From Pseudoalteromonas rubra (GTDB lineage Bacteria > Pseudomonadota > Gammaproteobacteria > Enterobacterales > Alteromonadaceae), in contig NZ_AHCD03000031.1 in assembly GCF_000238295.3 (NCBI RefSeq), positions 1 to 64,000 of the forward strand: DNA of 64,000 nucleotides. The letters are read 5' to 3'. Both the position numbers and the translations under genes were made by a program. Position 1 is the stretch's first letter; each line of letters opens with the position of its first letter. Below, one piece after another: positions 15,606 to 23,767 of the stretch. The notes under the pieces are model-generated. The model made no database searches and was not told the origin of the DNA. It saw only the letters and a program-made list of their open reading frames with translations.

Positions 15606-17486
15606 ATGGCATTTCTGGAAAATCTGACCATCAAGCGGCGCTTGCAGTTAAATGCGCTGGTGGTGGGTGTGGCTTTAGTCGTTATGCTGGCAGTGATCAT
15701 GATCGAAGCCAGTACCATGCGTAAACTGAATGAAACCATTCAGTATGCTGAAGAGCTTGATATTCATGAGCTCTCAATGCGCAAACATGAAAAGAACTTT
15801 TTGTTCTATAAAGATACTGAGGCACTGGATTTATATGCCAAGGACTACAGCGAGCTGCAACGTAAAGCTGGCCTACTGGACGAGATATTTGCTGAGTTCG
15901 GTATCGACGACGGCAATTTACGAGAGTTCGAACGTCTTGCGCAAACCTACGTAGATGATTTCAATCACGTTGTTGAGTTACAACAAACCATAGGACTGCA
16001 TCCAAAGGATGGTCTCTATGGCGCGCTTCGTAGCGCGGTCCACGAAGTAGAGACGATGCTCAAACAGCAATCACGTGATGACCTGCTGGTCAGTATGTTG
16101 ATGCTCAGACGCGCAGAAAAAGACTTTATGCTGCGACTGGACCTGAAATACCTCAAAAAGTTTGACGATCAAATCAGCAAATTTGAGGGACAGGTCAAAG
16201 CGGCTGGCTTTGATGCGCAGTATGAGCGTCAGATCCAGACCCTGATAAAGCAATATCAAACGCGCTTCAGAAATTTAGTTGATGCACAGACCAAGCTTGG
16301 CCTGGACCTTCAAAGTGGTGCCCTGGGCAGCATGAAGAAGAGCGTTGAGCAAAGTGATGCAGTCGTCGCACGAATTGTCGATCAGGCAAAGCAAGCTGTC
16401 ACAGAGAATACGCAAATGGCGCAGATGGCTGCCCTGATCATTTTTGTGGTGGCCTCTGTGGTAGTGATGCTGCTGGTGCTGTCGACCAGCCAGTCAATTA
16501 TTCGTCCGGTTGAGCGGGTTTATCAGACCATAGAGCGGATCCGTCGTGAGAATAATTTACGCATCCCCATCGAACAGACGGGTAACGATGAAATTACTCT
16601 GATGACCAAAGACTTCAATAGTCTGATTGGCGACTTTAAAGAGTTGATTGGCGATGTAAACAGTGCGCTTGCGATCATCAATGATGCAACCCACCATTTA
16701 TCGGATACCACAGCACAGACCAGTGCAGGTATGACTGAGCAGTTGCACGAGGCCGATATGGTGGCAACGGCGGCCACTGAGATGCAGGCCACGATCCAGG
16801 ATATTTCGCACAATACCGAAGCGGCGGCAGACAAAGCCGAGTCAACCAACAAGAATGCACAGCTAGGGCGCTCTGAGGTGACTGCAACGATAGAGCACAT
16901 TATGCAGCTGTCTGAATCGCTCGGTGGTGCATCCGACGTGGTGGGCCAGTTAGAACGCGATGGCGAAACGATAGGCTCGGTACTGGATGTGATCCGCGGT
17001 ATCGCAGAGCAAACCAATCTGTTGGCACTGAATGCGGCGATTGAGGCGGCTCGTGCCGGTGAGCAAGGTCGAGGCTTTGCTGTGGTCGCGGATGAAGTGC
17101 GCTCGCTGGCGCAACGTACTCAGGATTCGACGCAGGAAATCGAAAGCATCATTTCAACCTTGCAACAGCGTACACGTGAAGTGGTTAATATCATGGAGCA
17201 GTGTCGTGAGCAGGGGAATGAAAGTGTGGCACAGGCGGAACGCGCAGGCGATTTGCTCGGAATGATCACCGAAGATGTGCAAACAATAATGGAAATGAGC
17301 ACCCATATCGCCACCGCGATAGATGAGCAAAAACAGGTGGCCTCTGAAGTAAACAAAAATGTTGTGAAGATCCGAGACATTGCCCAGGTGGCGTCAGATC
17401 ATGCCAGCAGCAATGCACAAAGCAGTGAAGAGCTCTCAGAGCAGGCGCGTAATTTATACGAGTCGGTGGAAAAATACCAGGTGTAG
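15606..17486 (+). CDS. Methyl-accepting chemotaxis protein with helical bimodular-type sensor (626 aa)
   Basis: Inner-membrane chemoreceptor. Membrane segment one is near residues 14-36. The periplasmic part (about 37-275) is all helical and carries two similar segments, MRKHEKNFLFYKD and LMLRRAEKDFMLRLD. This is the look of the HBM (helical bimodular) sensor class, known in Pseudomonas McpS for organic acids. Membrane segment two is near 278-300, then HAMP and the signalling coiled coil with tip near residues 465-500. ATG 15606 is used; a TTG at 15594 is in frame but less likely. A clear terminator follows. The ligand is not predicted with confidence. Confidence 0.9.
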   Translation: MAFLENLTIKRRLQLNALVVGVALVVMLAVIMIEASTMRKLNETIQYAEELDIHELSMRKHEKNFLFYKDTEALDLYAKDYSELQRKAGLLDEIFAEFGIDDGNLREFERLAQTYVDDFNHVVELQQTIGLHPKDGLYGALRSAVHEVETMLKQQSRDDLLVSMLMLRRAEKDFMLRLDLKYLKKFDDQISKFEGQVKAAGFDAQYERQIQTLIKQYQTRFRNLVDAQTKLGLDLQSGALGSMKKSVEQSDAVVARIVDQAKQAVTENTQMAQMAALIIFVVASVVVMLLVLSTSQSIIRPVERVYQTIERIRRENNLRIPIEQTGNDEITLMTKDFNSLIGDFKELIGDVNSALAIINDATHHLSDTTAQTSAGMTEQLHEADMVATAATEMQATIQDISHNTEAAADKAESTNKNAQLGRSEVTATIEHIMQLSESLGGASDVVGQLERDGETIGSVLDVIRGIAEQTNLLALNAAIEAARAGEQGRGFAVVADEVRSLAQRTQDSTQEIESIISTLQQRTREVVNIMEQCREQGNESVAQAERAGDLLGMITEDVQTIMEMSTHIATAIDEQKQVASEVNKNVVKIRDIAQVASDHASSNAQSSEELSEQARNLYESVEKYQV

Positions 17487-17519
17487 TGCCAACCCGGTTC
17501 ACTGGGTTTGGTAAAAGAA

Positions 17520-17544
17520 AAGGCGACCACAGGTCGCCTTTTTT
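17520..17544 (+). terminator. Intrinsic terminator after the HBM chemoreceptor gene
   Basis: AAGGCGACC pairs with GGTCGCCTT around ACA, followed by a T run. It lies 33 bp past the stop and also faces the convergent DUF971 gene. Confidence 0.88.
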
Positions 17545-17561
17545 GTGTGTATCACAGTGGG

Positions 17562-17930
17562 TCAGGGCGTAAACTTAATGGGCACATCGTGGCGTGCGGC
17601 CACACGCTGCTGATAAAGTTGCCATAGCTCATCTTCTTGCTCACTGAGTTTTCGCAGGTATTGCCAGCTGAACAACCCCGAGTTATGACCGTCATCGAAT
17701 ACCAGTCTGACTGCATAATGGCCGACCGGCTCAATCTGGCTGATGGCTACATGCTGCTTATTGAGGACCAGTTGCTGTTGACCGGGACCATGTCCCTGGA
17801 CCTCAGCTGACGGGGAGTGGACCCGTAAAAACTCGGCGCTGAGTGTGTGCGTCAGACCATCATCAAAGTACACATCAAGCTGACTCTGACGGGTGTGGTA
17901 ATGCAGTTTGGTAACTTGATACATAGGCAT
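17562..17930 (-). CDS. DUF971 family protein (122 aa)
   Basis: Small cytoplasmic protein with the fold found at the N terminus of gamma-butyrobetaine hydroxylase. Visible features are LDVYFDDGLTHTLSAEFLRVHSPSAEVQGHG near residue 20-50, and HYAVRLVFDDGHNSGLFSWQYLRKL near 72-95. The SPSAEVQGHG and HNSGLFSW segments are the family hallmarks. The biochemical role is unknown. The gene follows hslU, as in many gammaproteobacteria, but an intrinsic terminator sits in the 34-bp gap. The start may be ATG 17930 or ATG 17924, two codons in. Confidence 0.8.
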   Translation of the reverse strand: MPMYQVTKLHYHTRQSQLDVYFDDGLTHTLSAEFLRVHSPSAEVQGHGPGQQQLVLNKQHVAISQIEPVGHYAVRLVFDDGHNSGLFSWQYLRKLSEQEDELWQLYQQRVAARHDVPIKFTP

Positions 17931-17955
17931 AAAAAAGCCCGATCTGTGATCGGGC
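17931..17955 (-). terminator. Intrinsic terminator between hslU and the DUF971 gene (minus strand)
   Basis: On the minus strand GCCCGATC pairs with GATCGGGC around ACA and is followed by six T. It ends one base before the DUF971 start codon, so read-through would be needed for co-transcription. Confidence 0.85.
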
Positions 17956-17964
17956 GGGATTCCG

Positions 17965-19293
17965 TTAAAGAATAAAGCGGCTCAGGTCTTCGTCCTGCAC
18001 CAGCATATCTAAATGCTTGTCGACATAGGCGGCATCTATCGTCAGCGACTCACCGGCTTTATCGGAGGCATCGAAAGAGATCTCTTCCATTAGCTTTTCC
18101 ATCACCGTGTGCAGACGACGGGCACCGATGTTCTCCGTTTTCTCATTCACCTGCCAGGCAGCCTGTGCAATGCGTTCGATGGCATCATCACTGAATGCGA
18201 TGCTGACGCTTTCGGTGTCCATCAGCGCTTGTTGCTGCTCTGTGAGTGACGCATGTGGTTCAGTCAGAATGCGTTTGAAATCTTTTGCTGTAAGTGCTTC
18301 GAGCTCAACACGGATCGGTAAGCGACCTTGCAGCTCAGGGATAAGATCAGAAGGCTTAGCCATCTGGAATGCCCCCGAAGCGATAAACAGAATGTGGTCT
18401 GTTTTTACCATGCCATGCTTGGTGCTGACGGTCGAGCCTTCAATGAGTGGCAGCAGGTCGCGCTGAACCCCTTCACGGCTGACATCAGGTCCTGAGGCTT
18501 CGCCACGCTTACAGATTTTGTCGATTTCATCAATGAACACGATACCATTTTGCTCAACGGCAAAAATCGCCTGCTCTTTTAGCTCTTCCGGGTTGACCAA
18601 CTTCGCGGCTTCTTCTTCAATCAACAGCTTGAAGGCTTCTTTGATTTTTAGCTTGCGGCTTTTCTTTTTGTCGCCTGACAAGTTCTGGAACATGCCCTGC
18701 AACTGATTGGTCATTTCTTCCATGCCTGGCGGTGCCATGATCTCAACCTGAGGTGCTGTTTCGGCGATGTCAATGTCGATCTCTTTGTCATCCAGCTGAC
18801 CTTCACGCAGCTTCTTACGGAATACCTGACGTGTAGAGCTGTTATCACTCTGCTGAGTTTCGCCCCAGGCATCTTTGGCTGGTGGCAGCAGCGCATCTAG
18901 AATGCGTTCTTCAGCGGCTTCTTCGGCACGGTGTTTGTGCTTTTTGGTTTGCAGCTCGCGCGTCATTTTAAAAGACACTTCGACCAAATCGCGGATAATG
19001 GTTTCGACTTCTTTACCCACATAACCAACTTCGGTGAACTTAGTCGCTTCAACTTTGATGAATGGCGCGTTTGCCAGCTTAGCCAGGCGACGGGCGATTT
19101 CGGTCTTACCTACACCCGTTGGGCCAATCATCAGAATATTTTTGGGGGTGACTTCAGTACGCAGTTCTTCAGGAAGCTGCATACGACGCCAGCGGTTTCT
19201 GAGTGCGATGGCGACGGCTTTCTTTGCTTTGTCCTGACCAATAATATGCTGGTCCAGCTCATGGACGATTTCTCTTGGGGTCATTGCTGTCAT
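17965..19293 (-). CDS. ATP-dependent protease ATPase subunit HslU
   Basis: AAA+ unfoldase of the HslUV (ClpYQ) protease, 442 residues (E. coli 443). Walker A GPTGVGKT is at 57-64 and Walker B VFIDEIDK near 250. The inserted I domain lies around residues 110-240 and includes the GMEEM segment. The sensor region RLPIRVELEALT and the C-terminal tail DLSRFIL, which docks into HslV, are present. It is separated from hslV by 11 bp and translated as one operon. Expression is probably heat-inducible through the sigma-32-like promoter before hslV. Confidence 0.97.
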   Translation of the reverse strand: MTAMTPREIVHELDQHIIGQDKAKKAVAIALRNRWRRMQLPEELRTEVTPKNILMIGPTGVGKTEIARRLAKLANAPFIKVEATKFTEVGYVGKEVETIIRDLVEVSFKMTRELQTKKHKHRAEEAAEERILDALLPPAKDAWGETQQSDNSSTRQVFRKKLREGQLDDKEIDIDIAETAPQVEIMAPPGMEEMTNQLQGMFQNLSGDKKKSRKLKIKEAFKLLIEEEAAKLVNPEELKEQAIFAVEQNGIVFIDEIDKICKRGEASGPDVSREGVQRDLLPLIEGSTVSTKHGMVKTDHILFIASGAFQMAKPSDLIPELQGRLPIRVELEALTAKDFKRILTEPHASLTEQQQALMDTESVSIAFSDDAIERIAQAAWQVNEKTENIGARRLHTVMEKLMEEISFDASDKAGESLTIDAAYVDKHLDMLVQDEDLSRFIL

Positions 19294-19304
19294 GGCAATT
19301 CCTA

Positions 19305-19823
19305 TTACAATTCTTCGATGGTTTGGAAATTGTTGGTAAAGACGCAGATATCACCTGCGATTTTAAGGCTCTTTTCCACAATTTCTCGGGCACTCAGGTC
19401 GGTGTTCTCAATCAGCGCAGTGGCTGCTGCCTGAGCAAAGTTACCACCACTGCCGATGGCGATTAGATCATGCTCTGGCTGAACAACGTCACCATTACCT
19501 GTGATGATCAATGATGCGGTTTCATCGGCAACGGCCAGCAAGGCTTCCAGTTTGCGCAGTGCTCTGTCGGTTCGCCAGTCTTTGGCCATTTCCACGGCCG
19601 CACGAGTCAGGTGGCCCTGGTGCATTTCCAGTTTGGTTTCAAAGCGTTCAAACAGGGTGAAGGCGTCGGCAGTGCCACCGGCAAAGCCTGCAAGTACCTT
19701 ACCGTTGTAGAGGCGACGCACTTTTTTAGCGTTGCCTTTCATTACCGTATTGCCAAGTGATACCTGGCCATCTCCGCCAATTACGACTTTGTCGCCTCGG
19801 CGAACACTCACGATAGTTGTCAT
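19305..19823 (-). CDS. ATP-dependent protease peptidase subunit HslV
   Basis: Threonine peptidase of the HslUV complex, 172 residues, proteasome beta-subunit fold. After Met removal Thr becomes the catalytic N terminus (TTIVSVRRG). GGDGQVSLGNTVMK and the GFAGGTADAFTL segment are conserved. The gene is first of the hslVU pair and lies 76 bp after ftsN. A sigma-32-like promoter starts inside the ftsN 3' end. Substrates in E. coli include SulA and misfolded proteins. Confidence 0.97.
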   Translation of the reverse strand: MTTIVSVRRGDKVVIGGDGQVSLGNTVMKGNAKKVRRLYNGKVLAGFAGGTADAFTLFERFETKLEMHQGHLTRAAVEMAKDWRTDRALRKLEALLAVADETASLIITGNGDVVQPEHDLIAIGSGGNFAQAAATALIENTDLSAREIVEKSLKIAGDICVFTNNFQTIEEL

Positions 19824-19876
19824 AGTATTCCTTAATCAGGAGGCACATGCCTCAAGTATAAAATCAATTAGGGTAG

Positions 19877-19904
19877 AGATAGGGACGATTTCACTAAGAT
19901 CAAG
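19877..19904 (-). promoter_or_regulatory. Sigma-32-like heat-shock promoter of hslVU
   Basis: On the minus strand CTTGATC, 14 bases, CCTATCT. The RpoH consensus is CTTGAAA-N(11-16)-CCCATNT, so there are two mismatches in the -35 and one in the -10. It ends 54 bp before hslV and its -35 overlaps the ftsN 3' end. Confidence 0.6.
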
Positions 19905-20433
19905 TCCACTTCCAGATCCCGCAGCTGACGATGTTTATCCGCTCCAGCTTATTTTTATCGCTCTCAGCGCCCCGTTTAGTGTCATAGGGACCCAGACGCA
20001 CCCGGTACCAGACACCATTAGAACCTTCAGTGCGGCGGATCTCGGCGATCAGCCCGGCAAACGCCATCCTGGCTTTCATTTGTTCTGCCTGCTTATAAGT
20101 TTTGAATGAGCCACATTGCATCTGATAGGGGCCCTGGCTCTCTATTTTCTTAACTTTGACTTTCACCTCATGATCTTTAATGTCTTTGATGAAGTCAGGC
20201 GGGCGTGGCAGATCTTTTTCGGCTTTCGGTTGCGCAGTTGTCTTTGCGGGCGCTGGGCTGACAGGCTGTGCTTCTGGTTCGCCGTGTTGCTTGATGTACC
20301 ACAGGCCATAACCAAAGGCACCGATCAACACCAGTGTCAGCGCAGCAAAAAATTTTGGAAAGGGTTTGGCGGTCTTTCCTTTGGCGGTTTTTCTGCCGCC
20401 CGGCTTTTTATTTATATAGTCGTGTTGTGCCAT
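19900..20433 (-). CDS. Cell division protein FtsN (SPOR domain)
   Basis: Bitopic inner-membrane protein that binds denuded septal peptidoglycan and triggers constriction. A basic cytoplasmic N terminus (KKPGGRKTAKGKTAKP) precedes one membrane segment near residues 30-48. A Pro/Ala/Lys linker follows, and a C-terminal SPOR domain occupies about 100-177 (YQMQCGSFKTYKQAEQM, then WYRVRLGPYDTKRGAE). At 177 residues it is shorter than E. coli FtsN (319), as in several marine gammaproteobacteria. Position between priA and hslV matches E. coli, though cytR is missing. The priA stop is 8 bp upstream. Confidence 0.85.
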   Translation of the reverse strand: MAQHDYINKKPGGRKTAKGKTAKPFPKFFAALTLVLIGAFGYGLWYIKQHGEPEAQPVSPAPAKTTAQPKAEKDLPRPPDFIKDIKDHEVKVKVKKIESQGPYQMQCGSFKTYKQAEQMKARMAFAGLIAEIRRTEGSNGVWYRVRLGPYDTKRGAESDKNKLERINIVSCGIWKWT

Positions 20434-20441
20434 AACGTTTT

Positions 20442-22613
20442 TTAATAGGTATCCATAGGGTCAACGTCAATACTCCAGCGCACCCGGTTGGCGAGTTTAT
20501 GCTGGCCAATATAATCAGCCAGTTGCGCCAGGTATTGATGCAGTACTTTGCGTTGCGCTGCCTGAATATGCAATTGATATCGGTACTTTCCGGCCAGGCG
20601 TTCCATCGGCGCGGGGATCGGTCCGAGTAATTGTATACCAGGGTAGGGGGTGGCTGGAACCAGATCTGATAAAAACGCCATAACCAGCTGTGCGTTGGTG
20701 GCTTCCGCACGGATCAAAGCCAGGTGGCTGTAGGGAGGCATCTGGGTTTCCTCGCGTTCGCGCAATGCATAGCGGGCAAAATCCTGATAGCCGTTGTTGA
20801 CCAGATCTTGTAACAAAGGATGCTCCGGGAAGTGGGTTTGCAACAGCACGGTACCGGCTTCACCGCTGCGCCCAGCCCGGCCAGCGACCTGGGTTATGAG
20901 CTGCGCCATGTGCTCCGTGGCGCGAAAGTCGCATGAATACAAGCCGCTGTCGACATCGAGGATCACCACCAGATTGACGTCTGCGAAGTGGTGCCCTTTG
21001 GCGAGCATCTGAGTGCCAATGAGCAATCGCGCACCGCCCTGATTAATTTCATCCAGCACGGTTTCGAGGCTGCCTTTACGACGGGTTGAATCCCGGTCTA
21101 TACGGTGCACCGGAAAATCAGCAAATTGCTGGGATAAAAACTCTTCTAGTTGTTCTGTGCCATACCCGGTGGGCATGATCTGGGTGCTGCCACAGTCAGG
21201 GCATTGCACGGGCACAAACGCTTGTTCAGAGCAGTGGTGGCAGATCAGACGGCTAAGGGATTTATGATAGGTGGCGCTGGTACTGCAGCGGGTGCAGTTG
21301 CTCAGCCAGCCACATTCATGACAGATAAGCGTCGGGGCAAAGCCACGCCGATTGAGAAATACCATAACCTGTTGTCCGCGTGCCAGTGTGGCAGCCATGG
21401 TATCCAGACTGGTCTTGGCAAATCCGGATTGCTCGGCCTGGCCTTTCATATCAACCAACATAAAGCGGTTATCTTGCTGGGTTTGGGCTCGTTTGGTGAG
21501 TGGCAGCAGTTGATAGCGGTTTTGCAGGGCCTTTTGCAGGGTTTCCAGTGCCGGAGTAGCTGTACCGAGGATTAAAGGAATGCGGCCTTGTGCAGCACGG
21601 TAGGCCGCCAGATCACGAGCATGGTAGCGTAACCCGTCTTGTTGTTTGAACGAGCCGTCGTGTTCTTCATCGACCACTATCATGCCCAATGTCTGAAAGG
21701 GCAAAAAGATGGCTGAGCGGGTACCAATCACCAGCGCTGACTCTCCCAGCTCGGCGCGACGCCAGGTGTGTAAGCGTTCGTTGTCGGTGAGATTAGAGTG
21801 CCAAAGATCAATGGGCAATCCCTCGAAGCGGCGTTTAAAGCGGTTCACCGTTTGTGGCGTCAGCCCTATTTCTGGTACCAGCACAAGCGCCTGTTTGCCG
21901 CTGGCTAAGATGGCTTCGAGGCTTTGCAGGTACACTTCGGTTTTACCACTGCCTGTCACACCTTCGAGTAAAAAGGTGCGAAACCCGGTCTCACTGTTGA
22001 TGGCACTGCAGGCAGTAGCCTGCTCTGGGTTGAGTCTGGGTTTACTACCGAGCTGCAAAGGTTTGGATTGCCAGTGCGTATCGGTGCGCAGCTCTTCCTG
22101 GATCAGTGCTTTTTCTAGCAAGGCTTTGATCTGTGCCTGCGAGAAGCCCAGCGTTTTGAGCTCACTGGCGGTGGCATCTCCGGCACTGCGCAGTTGCTCA
22201 AGCAATGCCAATTGTTTTTTTGCTCTGAGCTGAGTGGTTTCACGCCCGGCGGCTGTCAGCGTCAGTACCGGCACCTGGGTCTTATCAACTTGCTCGCCCT
22301 CGCGTAGTGCGCCTGGCAGGGCAGTAAATAAGGTTTCGCCCAGAGGGTGACAATAGTACTGGGCTCCGAAGCGCAAAAATCCAAGGTGCTCTGGCGACAG
22401 CACAGGGGCAGTATCCAGTACAGACTCAACGGCTTTTATTTTTTCTGCGGGCACATCGCTGTGAGACTTTAAGGCGACGACGATGGCAACACAGGCCCGG
22501 TTGGCAAATTTTACTCTGACCCGGCCGCCCACACAGGGCTGCTGTTGTGGCTCGAGGCGGTAATCAAAGGTTCTATGTAAAGGCACTTTTAAAGCGACTT
22601 CGGCGAAGCGCAT
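20442..22613 (-). CDS. Primosomal replication protein N' (PriA helicase)
   Basis: DEAH-type 3'-5' helicase that reloads the replisome at stalled forks. It has 723 residues (E. coli 732). The DNA-binding N-terminal domain is about 1-110. Walker A GVTGSGKTEVY is near 216 and VDEEHDGSFKQQ near 316. Eight Cys in two zinc clusters lie around 430-475 (ICHECGWLSNCTRCS; CHHCSEQAFVPVQCPDCG). Helicase motif VAGRAGRSG is near 575. It is transcribed toward ftsN and hslVU with an 8-bp gap to ftsN. Confidence 0.96.
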   Translation of the reverse strand: MRFAEVALKVPLHRTFDYRLEPQQQPCVGGRVRVKFANRACVAIVVALKSHSDVPAEKIKAVESVLDTAPVLSPEHLGFLRFGAQYYCHPLGETLFTALPGALREGEQVDKTQVPVLTLTAAGRETTQLRAKKQLALLEQLRSAGDATASELKTLGFSQAQIKALLEKALIQEELRTDTHWQSKPLQLGSKPRLNPEQATACSAINSETGFRTFLLEGVTGSGKTEVYLQSLEAILASGKQALVLVPEIGLTPQTVNRFKRRFEGLPIDLWHSNLTDNERLHTWRRAELGESALVIGTRSAIFLPFQTLGMIVVDEEHDGSFKQQDGLRYHARDLAAYRAAQGRIPLILGTATPALETLQKALQNRYQLLPLTKRAQTQQDNRFMLVDMKGQAEQSGFAKTSLDTMAATLARGQQVMVFLNRRGFAPTLICHECGWLSNCTRCSTSATYHKSLSRLICHHCSEQAFVPVQCPDCGSTQIMPTGYGTEQLEEFLSQQFADFPVHRIDRDSTRRKGSLETVLDEINQGGARLLIGTQMLAKGHHFADVNLVVILDVDSGLYSCDFRATEHMAQLITQVAGRAGRSGEAGTVLLQTHFPEHPLLQDLVNNGYQDFARYALREREETQMPPYSHLALIRAEATNAQLVMAFLSDLVPATPYPGIQLLGPIPAPMERLAGKYRYQLHIQAAQRKVLHQYLAQLADYIGQHKLANRVRWSIDVDPMDTY

Positions 22614-22922
22614 GGAGACTCCGGCATCTGAATATCAAAGTTAAGGACTGGTGCCTGATTGCTATATAGGGTGCTAACAGAACACGGGCTCAGTATACCG
22701 TAACAGAGTAAAAATGCATGCCAGTGGTGGGGGAGTTTGGTGTGCTTGGCATATTTTGCGGCTACATTCCGAGATTGCGCAAAAAATAACAGTTAAATTG
22801 CATTTATTGCTTGTGGATCATTCCGATTGACCCTAAAATACGCGTCCACAATTTTTGTATAACTACGTATGGTGCCAGACTTCGGGTTTGGAGAGCGATA
22901 CGGCCTTAACTAGAGGTGTCCT
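22614..22922. other. Intergenic region between priA and rpmE
   Basis: About 309 bp carry the divergent control regions of priA and rpmE. No gene is seen. A possible leader hairpin lies at 22875-22891 (CCAGAC, five-base loop, GTTTGG with one G-U pair) about 30 bp before the rpmE start; rpmE mRNA leaders are autoregulated by L31 in E. coli, but a link here is only a guess. AGGTGT before the ATG is the ribosome site. Confidence 0.4.
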
Positions 22923-23138
22923 ATGAAAGAAGGTATTCATCCTACGTACGAAACAATTACAGCAACTTGTTCGTGCGGTAACAAATTCGAGACTCGTTCA
23001 ACACTATGTAAAGACATTCACCTGGACGTATGTTCTGCATGTCACCCGTTCTACACTGGTAAGCAGAAGATCCTAGACACAGGTGGTCGTGTTGACCGCT
23101 TCAACAAGCGCTTTGGCGCGCTTAGCAGCAAGAAGTAA
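22923..23138 (+). CDS. 50S ribosomal protein L31 (RpmE)
   Basis: Ribosomal protein bridging the subunits, 71 residues as usual. It is the zinc-binding type: Cys residues occur in CSCGNKFETRS and DVCSACHPFYTGKQ. The latter is the L31 signature. A zinc-free paralogue (YkgM type) is not in the window. It is a monocistronic gene ending in a strong terminator. Confidence 0.98.
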   Translation: MKEGIHPTYETITATCSCGNKFETRSTLCKDIHLDVCSACHPFYTGKQKILDTGGRVDRFNKRFGALSSKK

Positions 23139-23156
23139 GTTTTACTTTTGCTGTAG

Positions 23157-23182
23157 AAAAAGCACCTTCGGGTGCTTTTTTC
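23157..23182 (+). terminator. Intrinsic terminator of rpmE
   Basis: AAAAAGCACC, a TTCG tetraloop and GGTGCTTTTTT form a stable hairpin with a T run, 18 bp after the stop. Confidence 0.92.
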
Positions 23183-23767
23183 GTTTCTGGAGCCTGCCAC
23201 TTTCGATTTTTTGGTATGTCGTATTTTATTATGCTAAGTGGACGGATCAGTGCCGTTTGGTTAGTAAAGTTTCCAGTAATAGGTGACTATCGCCTGTAAA
23301 TCTGTGTGCTATTGTGCTTGTCAAAACGCATCCATGTGGCAGTCTTATCACAGCGTAAATTTCCCCTGAATGACCATATTCACCTGATTAATATGCATAG
23401 CTATCCCTGCTAATGTCTCGCTTTTTGTTATCTAATGTCCGTTAAGTGTTGGTAAAATCCTGTATTTTTCGGCTAAAAGTCGGGAACTTGTTTTTTATTG
23501 TTGTTTTATTCATCTGATTTATATTCCGCATAAAAATGACGCTATTTTGAACTGAAAGTGACACTTATCGGATCATTTATTGTGAGTTAAGTTTGCCGAA
23601 AAGTAGCAAAAAAGTCGCTAAATATTGCTAACTTCCAACTATCTTTGCTTTAACAGGATAGACCTGATATGGCTTGAATTAATTTTTAAAAAAGGTATGG
23701 TTTAAACCAGTTAGCGAATTTTTATCTCACTCTCACTTTCAACTTCTTCGTAGGAAAAAATCGCGTC
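23183..23767. other. Long AT-rich leader region of maeB
   Basis: This 585-bp stretch has no convincing gene on either strand. It is much richer in A+T than its flanks. It presumably holds the maeB promoter and leader. I see no clear palindromic operator, CRP-type site or riboswitch. A run of TTTTTAAAAAAGG occurs near 23683-23696. The ribosome site before maeB is AGGAAAAAA. Confidence 0.5.

Noticed and set aside
16523..17017. 164-codon minus-strand frame inside the HBM chemoreceptor gene
   Set aside because: Ser/Ala/Cys-rich antisense translation of the coiled coil; no ribosome site.
19034..19434. Plus-strand frames opposite hslU and hslV
   Set aside because: The protein coding evidence for HslU and HslV is complete and the opposite frames show no motif.
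22875..22891. A riboswitch or firm L31 autoregulatory site before rpmE
   Set aside because: Only a short hairpin is seen; there is not enough structure to call a specific element.
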